Shown: piece by piece, positions 6,058 to 10,844 of the stretch
Layout of the letters: every line of letters begins with the position of its first letter
How positions within the stretch are numbered: position 1 is the stretch's first letter
NCBI GenBank assembly: GCA_030667105.1
Contig: DAOUWN010000044.1
Span: 1-10,844, forward strand
Length of the DNA: 10,844 nucleotides
Direction of reading: 5' to 3'
Origin: Deltaproteobacteria bacterium
Lineage (GTDB): Bacteria > Desulfobacterota > Desulfobacteria > C00003060
The notes under the pieces: generated by a model
The model's input: the letters and a program-made list of their open reading frames with translations, nothing else
Database searches by the model: none
What the model was told of the DNA's origin: nothing
Translations under genes and position numbers: made by a program

Positions 6058-7980
6058 CTACTTGAGCGGAGTGCCCGGCTCAGAAGGGCCGTCAAGGGTG
6101 ACCAGCCTGCAGGCGCCTTTGTCTGCAGCCGTCAGGACCATACCTTGGGAAAGAATTCCCATGAGTTTTACGGGCTTAAGATTGGCGACAATTACCACCT
6201 GTTTTCCTATCAAATCCTCCGGGTGGTAACTTTTTGCTATACCTGCCACGACTGTCCGTTCTTCTCCAACATCGACTTTGAGTTTCAATAGGTTCTTGGA
6301 CCTTGGCACAGGCTCGGCATGAAGCACTGTGGCAACTCTAAGGTCTATTTGCTGGAAGGTTTGCACAGAAATCTCTGGTTTCAATGAATCTGACGTCTCC
6401 TTTGCAGGGGCTATTTCCCCGCCCTTTGCTTCCGGTTTATCCAATTCGACCCTCGGAAAAAGAGTGACCGTTTTTGGAAGCTTTGTCCCAGGTTGCATAT
6501 TCCCCCAAACGCTGAGGTCCTCTAATGTCTGACAGATGTCTGCGGATGTCATGCCCAGGTGTTTTTGCATGACCTGGGAAGCCCTTGGCATGACCGGATA
6601 GAGAAGCCCCGCAATGACACGAAGACCTTCCAGAACATTGTAGAGCACCAGCCCCAGCAGTTTGTGCTGTGACTTTTTCTTGGCAAGCTCCCACGGGGCA
6701 GTCACGTCTATGTATTTGTTAATCCGGTTTATGAACTCCCAAATAGCCATGAGAGCCTTGTGGAAGGCGAAGTCTTCCATTGCTTTCTTATAGCCCTGAA
6801 TTGTCTTAAGGGCATCGGACTTCACATCCAGATCCAGACTGCTTTCCTGGACTTCATCACCTCTTGGCACAACACCTTTGAAGTATTTGTGTACCATGGT
6901 TATACTGCGGCTAAAGAGATTCCCCAGGTCATTGGCCAAATCAGAATTGATGCGCTGAACGAAGGCCTTTTCGGTGAAACTGGAATCAAGACCAAAAACC
7001 ATCTCTCGCAGGAGGAAATACCGAAAGGCGTCTGCACCATACACGTTCTTGAGCTCAAGTGGATCCACCACGTTGCCAAGGCTTTTGGACATCTTGCTCT
7101 CATCGACATTCCAGTAACCGTGAACATGAAGTCCGCGATACAGAGGAATGCCTGCGGCCTTTAGCATGATGGGCCAGTATATGCCGTGAGGTTTAAGGAT
7201 ATCCTTGGCGACAAGGTGGTGAACCGTAGGCCAAAACCTCTTGAAACGCTCACCATCAGGATATGCCAGGGCGGAGACATAGTTTAGAAGGGCATCGAAC
7301 CAGACATAAGTCACATATTGATCATCAAAAGGAAGGGTAATACCCCATTGAAGTCTGCTCTTGGGTCGGGATATGCACAAATCATCAAGGGGTTCGCGCA
7401 AAAAGGCGAGCGCTTCGTTTCTGTAACGCTCGGGGCTGATAAAATCCGGGTTCTTGTTAATGTGATCCACGAGCCAGTCCTGGTATCGGCTCATTCTAAA
7501 AAAATAGTTGGATTCCTTGATTACCTCAGGGATCGTCTTGTGGTCAGGACATCTGCCACCTACCAGTTCCCGTTCAGTATAAAACCGCTCACAGCCAAAA
7601 CAGTATGCCCCTTCGTATTCGCTGAAGTAAATATCGCCTGAATCATAAATCTTTTGCAGGACTTCCTTGACAATATTTACGTGAGCAGACTCCGTAGTGC
7701 GTATGAAATAGTCATATTCTATGTCGAGCTCAGGCCACAAGGCTCTAAAAAGATCGCTGATCTGATCCACATAGGCGAGAGGGCTCATCCCCTCCTCTTT
7801 GGCTGCCCGAACCACTTTGTCGCCATGTTCGTCGGTTCCTGTCAGGAAGTAGGTTTCCTGGCCGCATATGCAATGGAATCGATTCACCACATCAGCCACA
7901 ATAGTCGTATAAGCATGACCCAGGTGAGGTCTGGCATTAACGTAATAGATGGGCGTTGTCACATAAAACGGCTGAGGCAT
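6058..7980 (-). CDS. metG: Methionyl-tRNA synthetase with C-terminal tRNA-binding domain
   Basis: This class I aminoacyl-tRNA synthetase charges tRNA-Met in the cytoplasm. Its 640 residues contain the HIGH-type motif PHLGHAY (18-24), a zinc-knuckle insertion with C127, C130, C144 and H147, the WFDALLNY segment (227-234), and KMSKS (296-300) followed by LGNVVDP. After the anticodon-binding helical domain, residues from about 535 to the end form an OB-fold tRNA-binding domain (TFQQIDLRVATV, ANLKPVKLMGILSQGM), the module that is separate in some bacteria and fused here. A low-complexity linker rich in Glu, Ala and Lys precedes it. The ATG start has AGAGGA 7-8 nt upstream and is 19 nt after the ricT stop, so it is the last gene of the minus-strand operon. 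No T-box or S-box leader is possible at this internal position. Confidence 0.98.
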   Translation of the reverse strand: MPQPFYVTTPIYYVNARPHLGHAYTTIVADVVNRFHCICGQETYFLTGTDEHGDKVVRAAKEEGMSPLAYVDQISDLFRALWPELDIEYDYFIRTTESAHVNIVKEVLQKIYDSGDIYFSEYEGAYCFGCERFYTERELVGGRCPDHKTIPEVIKESNYFFRMSRYQDWLVDHINKNPDFISPERYRNEALAFLREPLDDLCISRPKSRLQWGITLPFDDQYVTYVWFDALLNYVSALAYPDGERFKRFWPTVHHLVAKDILKPHGIYWPIMLKAAGIPLYRGLHVHGYWNVDESKMSKSLGNVVDPLELKNVYGADAFRYFLLREMVFGLDSSFTEKAFVQRINSDLANDLGNLFSRSITMVHKYFKGVVPRGDEVQESSLDLDVKSDALKTIQGYKKAMEDFAFHKALMAIWEFINRINKYIDVTAPWELAKKKSQHKLLGLVLYNVLEGLRVIAGLLYPVMPRASQVMQKHLGMTSADICQTLEDLSVWGNMQPGTKLPKTVTLFPRVELDKPEAKGGEIAPAKETSDSLKPEISVQTFQQIDLRVATVLHAEPVPRSKNLLKLKVDVGEERTVVAGIAKSYHPEDLIGKQVVIVANLKPVKLMGILSQGMVLTAADKGACRLVTLDGPSEPGTPLK

Positions 7981-7999
7981 ATGGTTTTCCTCTCAACAA

Positions 8000-8836
8000 T
8001 TAGTCGTGAAGTCCCTGTATTTTCTGTGGGGACACTTCTGTCTCCTCGATAATTTCCTTCAAGCTTACGTCCAATTCCTTCCCGTCCTCAAGCTGGATCG
8101 TAACCGACTCTTTCAGTATGTTCTGACGAATAACCCTTCCCTGGCCCGTTTTGGTCTGCACGACCTTTCCCCAACTTGGGAACTTCCCCTTAAGATCGCA
8201 ATAGGTCCCATGTTCAAATGCCAAACAGCACATCAGTCGGCCGCACAGTCCGGAAATCTTACTGGGATTCAGTGACAGCCCCTGTTCCTTCGCCATTCGA
8301 ACAGACACCGGCTGGAAATTACTAATGAAGGTACAACAGCACAATTCTTGGCCGCAACGTCCAATTCCCCCGCACATCTTTGCTCTATTACGGACCCCGA
8401 TCTGGCGCATCTCAATACGCACCCTATATACCTTAACGAGCATCTTGACCAGCTCTCGAAAATCGACGCGGCCGTCGGCTGTGTAAAAAAAGGTCAGTTT
8501 TGTCCCGTCAAACAGACTCTCAACCGATACAAGGTTCATTTGAAGTCCCAATTTCTTGATACAATCCAGGCAATATGCATGGCCGGCTTTTTCCCGTTCA
8601 ATATTCCTCCTATGCTGTTCAAGATCCCCGTCATTTGCCAGCCGGTAGACTTTTTTCAGCGGGGTTCTGTTCTGCCCCTTTTCAACAGTCTTGGAAACAG
8701 TCACAACCGTCCCGAGGGCCAGACCGCGCTCGGTTTCCAAGATCACGTGACTTCCAGGGGAAAGGACAAAGTGACCCACATCAAAATCATAGGCCTTGCC
8801 TTGGGGTCTGAATCTTATACCGACAAATTTACTCAT
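8000..8836 (-). CDS. ricT: RicT/YaaT PSP1-domain iron-sulfur protein
   Basis: The protein has 278 residues and its PSP1 domain is recognisable from the cysteine-rich blocks. MCGGIGRCGQELCCCTF (154-170) has C155, C161 and C166-168. GLCGRLMCCLAFEH (196-209) has C198, C203 and C204. A further C89/C92 pair and C213 are also visible. In Bacillus subtilis RicT (YaaT) joins RicA and RicF in a complex carrying [4Fe-4S] clusters that supports RNase Y-dependent mRNA maturation and developmental phosphorelay. In other bacteria the role is less clear. RicA and RicF are not encoded here, so the partner, if any, is elsewhere or absent. It sits 35 nt after holB and 19 nt before metG, an order seen near metS in Bacillus. 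The ATG start has only a weak GTGGA ribosome site. Confidence 0.92.
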   Translation of the reverse strand: MSKFVGIRFRPQGKAYDFDVGHFVLSPGSHVILETERGLALGTVVTVSKTVEKGQNRTPLKKVYRLANDGDLEQHRRNIEREKAGHAYCLDCIKKLGLQMNLVSVESLFDGTKLTFFYTADGRVDFRELVKMLVKVYRVRIEMRQIGVRNRAKMCGGIGRCGQELCCCTFISNFQPVSVRMAKEQGLSLNPSKISGLCGRLMCCLAFEHGTYCDLKGKFPSWGKVVQTKTGQGRVIRQNILKESVTIQLEDGKELDVSLKEIIEETEVSPQKIQGLHD

Positions 8837-8871
8837 TATTCCACTTTGTTACCATTTTGAATCGTAAGTTC

Positions 8872-9876
8872 TCAATAACCCTGGGGATGTAGGCTTTTTC
8901 TGAAAGCTGAACTCATACGCATCATCATCACCTCTAAGGCAAGACGGCGATTGGCATTCTTCACGATGGCCCTTTGTGCGGCGAATACAGCCATGATAAT
9001 TTCCAAGATATCATCGACTGAAAGCCGTTCTGATTTGCGCTGTATCTCTTCCATACAGTCCCTGTTTAGAATCTTCTCAGGGTGGAACCTACATATCAGT
9101 ATGTCTCTAAACCAAATAATAATCACATCCAGTGCATCTTGCAATCTGTCTTTATCACGTGCCAGCGTATCGGCAAAGACAAAAAGCGCATGGGTCGACT
9201 CCGATGAAACCAACCCAACACGCTCAAGAAGGTCCTTCCGCCAGTCCATCCATTTCTCTGCATCCGCAGACAGGGCTCTCCCCAGGCTTCCTTTGGCCAA
9301 TACGGCAACGGCTGTGGCTGCGTCTGCATCAAGCCCACTCCTGGCGCCAAGCGCCGCTGCGATGTCTGCAACTGGAACTGGTCTAAAAGGTATCTGCTGG
9401 CACCTGGAGACAATCGTTGGCAACAAGTCCGTGGTCTGGGAGGCAGTGAGGATTATGTATGTGTCATTGGGCGGTTCTTCCAAGATCTTCAGCATGGCGT
9501 TGGACGCTTCAAGGTTCATGGCCTGTGCGTCATTGATTATGATTACACGCCGCCCCCCCTCAAGGGGGGCAAACCTTAAGGTTTTGCGCAAAGACCGCAC
9601 CTGGTCGATCTTGATAAACGTCCCGCTGGGCTTGACAATGATGACGTCCGGGTGATTGCCCGAAATCACCTTCTTGCAGGATCGACACACCCCGCATGCC
9701 GACGTTCCCACAGGCTTCAGGCAGTTCAAAGCCATGGCCATGGCCTTGGCAGTTGTTTGTCTGCCAATGCCGTCAACACCCGTAAAGAGCAAGGCATGGG
9801 CCAGGCGATTGTTCTCAAGTATCCGGGTCAGGAGGCGGATGGCGCGCTCCTGGCCTACAATGGATTCAAAGGTCAT
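8872..9876 (-). CDS. holB: DNA polymerase III subunit delta' (clamp loader)
   Basis: HolB is the non-ATPase wrench subunit of the clamp-loader complex that opens the beta clamp. The 334 residues have the usual layout. The AAA+ N-terminus is FESIVGQERAI (3-13) and HALLFTG (27-33). The P-loop GVDGIGRQTT (33-42) lacks the invariant Lys. The zinc module uses C52, C61, C64 and C67, and the Walker B equivalent is VIIINDAQAM (111-120) instead of DExx. LKILEEPP (129-136) and the sensor-like IVSRCQQI (155-162) follow. The degenerate P-loop and Walker B, together with the intact SRC, fit delta' rather than tau/gamma. Its ATG shares one base with the TGA of the upstream HD gene (TGATG), so translation is coupled. 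The C-terminal helical collar region is variable, as in the family. Confidence 0.95.
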   Translation of the reverse strand: MTFESIVGQERAIRLLTRILENNRLAHALLFTGVDGIGRQTTAKAMAMALNCLKPVGTSACGVCRSCKKVISGNHPDVIIVKPSGTFIKIDQVRSLRKTLRFAPLEGGRRVIIINDAQAMNLEASNAMLKILEEPPNDTYIILTASQTTDLLPTIVSRCQQIPFRPVPVADIAAALGARSGLDADAATAVAVLAKGSLGRALSADAEKWMDWRKDLLERVGLVSSESTHALFVFADTLARDKDRLQDALDVIIIWFRDILICRFHPEKILNRDCMEEIQRKSERLSVDDILEIIMAVFAAQRAIVKNANRRLALEVMMMRMSSAFRKSLHPQGY

Positions 9877-10454
9877 CAGGTCTCTTTTTCTTCAAACCAC
9901 CACGCATCTGAAGCGGTTTTCAATACCTGTTTTGCCAGGTTCTGGCCGACCTCGGTTCGAAGTCGAGCTACGACGTGAGGCAGCCAAGCCTCTGGTCCAT
10001 TGCAGCCAGAATCGCAAAGGGTCTTTAGTTCCAAGATGAGGGCCAGTTGGTCAGCATCGTGGGCAAGCTGTGCTTCCACGGTCTCGCAGGCATTAAACTC
10101 TTCAAAAAGGCCGCCTATGGCCGGGCCAAAGGGGATATTCTTTGTAAGGTCTGCCATGGCCCTGTTTTCGTCAGCCACAACATATTTCTTTTGAACGTAG
10201 TTGAGGTCGCCAGTCCGGGCTTCGCCAAGGTCGTGTAACAAGCACATTTGGAGCAACTTGAGTTGATCCACGTCAGGATGCATCTGGGCCAGAACATATC
10301 CAACAAACGCGGAAAGAAAGCTGTGCTCAGCCACTGATTCGCGACCAGAGCCCAGGAAGTGGAAACCGGATCGCGGGATCTCCTTTAAGATCCGCGCTTC
10401 AAAGAGCAGATTAGCTATTGCCTTCACAATATAACAAGTCTCCTGGTGCCACAT
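9876..10454 (-). CDS. HD-domain protein, YfbR/HDDC2-like (probable 5'-deoxynucleotidase)
   Basis: From ATG 10452-10454 this gives 192 residues, close to the usual 180-200 of YfbR/HDDC2-type HD phosphohydrolases, which dephosphorylate dNMPs using a divalent metal. The metal ligands are visible: H44 in SVAEHSF, H74-D75 in CLLHDLGEARTGD and D133 in AHDADQLAL. The entry segment NLLFEARILKEIPRSGF is family-typical. The same frame extends to GTG 10577, but those residues translate an intergenic heptad repeat and do not look like protein, so I reject that start. ATG 10481 (201 residues) and GTG 10427 (183 residues, AGGAG 12 nt upstream) remain possible. It is the first gene of the operon with holB, a plausible link between nucleotide pools and replication. 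Substrate is inferred from family only. Confidence 0.82.
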   Translation of the reverse strand: MWHQETCYIVKAIANLLFEARILKEIPRSGFHFLGSGRESVAEHSFLSAFVGYVLAQMHPDVDQLKLLQMCLLHDLGEARTGDLNYVQKKYVVADENRAMADLTKNIPFGPAIGGLFEEFNACETVEAQLAHDADQLALILELKTLCDSGCNGPEAWLPHVVARLRTEVGQNLAKQVLKTASDAWWFEEKET

Positions 10455-10547
10455 ATTCCTACACTCTGTAGGTATTTTCATACGCCAGAGGCCCAAAGAC
10501 CTTGGCTCAAGGCGCACCGCACAAGACACAGGAAAAGGCAATCGACT

Positions 10548-10589
10548 ACCTTGTGCCTTGCGTCTTATGCCTTGCACCTTAAATCTTGA
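10548..10589. repeat. Degenerate 7-nt tandem repeat (CCTTGNN-type)
   Basis: Six consecutive heptads read ACCTTGT, GCCTTGC, GTCTTAT, GCCTTGC, ACCTTAA and ATCTTGA. Positions 3-5 of each are CTT. A weaker continuation may run to 10610 (ACATGGA, CTCTGGA). Seven-nt units shift the reading frame each time, so it does not encode a peptide repeat of fixed register. In the minus frame it gives QGIRRKAQGSR-like sequence that artificially lengthens the HD gene. A nearby CCTTG-GCT-CAAGG hairpin (10500-10512) shares the same core word. Confidence 0.6.
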
Positions 10590-10620
10590 AGCACGGACAT
10601 GGACTCTGGATAATCACGTA

Positions 10621-10647
10621 TCTATACAAAAGGCGCAACGAACGCAA
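10621..10647 (-). promoter_or_regulatory. Weak promoter candidate for the HD-holB-ricT-metG operon
   Basis: On the minus strand, TTGCGT (complement of 10642-10647) and TATAGA (complement of 10621-10626) are 15 nt apart. The -10 box is good and the spacing is short. If used, the leader would run about 160 nt through the heptad repeat to the HD start. Chance occurrence is quite possible. Confidence 0.2.
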
Positions 10648-10716
10648 CCGGAAATCAACTTGACACCGGCAAAAACCTTATGTAACTTCCACCCCCAATT
10701 AAGCTTTTCCACTATT

Positions 10717-10745
10717 TTGGCCCGACGGTTGCATGTGTATATATT
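10717..10745 (+). promoter_or_regulatory. Sigma-70-like promoter candidate for the right-edge gene
   Basis: TTGGCC (10717-10722) and TATATT (10740-10745) are 17 nt apart and match four and five of six consensus positions. The stretch that follows is strongly AT-rich. Transcription would begin near 10752, about 57 nt before the ATG at 10809. Confidence 0.3.
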
Positions 10746-10808
10746 TTTGAGGTTTTGAAAAGCTCGGCTTCCACCTTTAATAAAACTTTGATTTACTGAG
10801 TATTTACT

Positions 10809-10844
10809 ATGCCCATCACGCCGTACAGTGACATTATCCAGTTG
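10809..10844 (+). CDS. Possible N-terminus of a divergent gene, cut by the right edge
   Basis: ATG 10809 opens a frame that reads MPITPYSDIIQL to the window end. An in-frame TGA (10797-10799) lies just upstream, so this ATG would be the true start. The peptide looks protein-like, and it follows an AT-rich, promoter-like stretch. The ribosome site is poor (TGAG about 9 nt upstream). Twelve codons are too few to identify a family. Confidence 0.4.
   Translation, partial: MPITPYSDIIQL

Noticed and set aside
8951..9655. 234-residue open frame on the plus strand
   Set aside because: It is antisense to holB, with Ser-rich, motif-free translation typical of a shadow of an AAA+ gene.
10455..10577. 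Upstream extension of the HD gene to GTG 10577
   Set aside because: The added 41 residues translate the heptad repeat and intergenic sequence. The family begins near the NLLFEA segment.
10614..10844. Open minus-strand frame running in from the right edge (about 76 codons)
   Set aside because: The translation has no recognisable motif, the sequence is AT-rich and promoter-like, and the frame conflicts with the more protein-like plus-strand start at 10809. It cannot be excluded without more sequence.
1..10844. CRISPR array, tRNA/rRNA genes, insertion sequence ends, retroelement-type template/variable repeats
   Set aside because: I looked for regular repeats, cloverleaf-like sequence, transposase motifs and paired near-identical repeats and saw none.

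Overview
The window reads as ordinary bacterial chromosome, probably from a Desulfobacterota (deltaproteobacterial) or related anaerobe. That placement is inference. It rests on moderate GC, a holB-ricT-metG gene order of the type known from Bacillus, a GT81-type glycosyltransferase and a TviB-type nucleotide sugar dehydrogenase. No marker gene in the window settles the taxon. I see no tRNA, rRNA, insertion sequence, phage gene or CRISPR array.

Left part (3-2974, + strand): three tightly packed genes. These are the C-terminal part of a DUF885-type zinc-metallohydrolase-like protein (open at the left edge), an ATP-grasp superfamily ligase-like protein starting on TTG inside the stop of the first gene, and a class I SAM-dependent methyltransferase 12 nt further on. 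The trio looks like a co-translated small-molecule or peptide modification module of unknown substrate. It is the best candidate here for undescribed biology.

Middle part (2983-5811): a minus-strand GT81-like glycosyltransferase (GpgS/glucosylglycerate synthase relative) converges on the methyltransferase with an 8-nt gap. It is divergent from a plus-strand TviB/WbpO-like UDP-N-acetylhexosamine 6-dehydrogenase. The 249-nt divergent intergenic region holds weak promoter candidates and a small dyad. The first gene suggests compatible-solute or glycosylglycerate chemistry, the second uronic-acid sugar precursors for surface polysaccharide.

Convergent gap (5812-6057): an AT-rich half (about 34% GC) followed abruptly by a GC-rich half (about 64% GC) with several short hairpins. 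No convincing gene is present.

Right part (10454-6058, minus strand): a four-gene housekeeping operon of HD-domain (YfbR/HDDC2-like) nucleotidase, holB (DNA polymerase III delta'), ricT (PSP1/YaaT Fe-S protein) and metG (methionyl-tRNA synthetase with fused C-terminal tRNA-binding domain). Upstream lie a degenerate 7-nt tandem repeat, promoter-like sequences, and at the far right edge what may be the first 12 codons of a divergent plus-strand gene.
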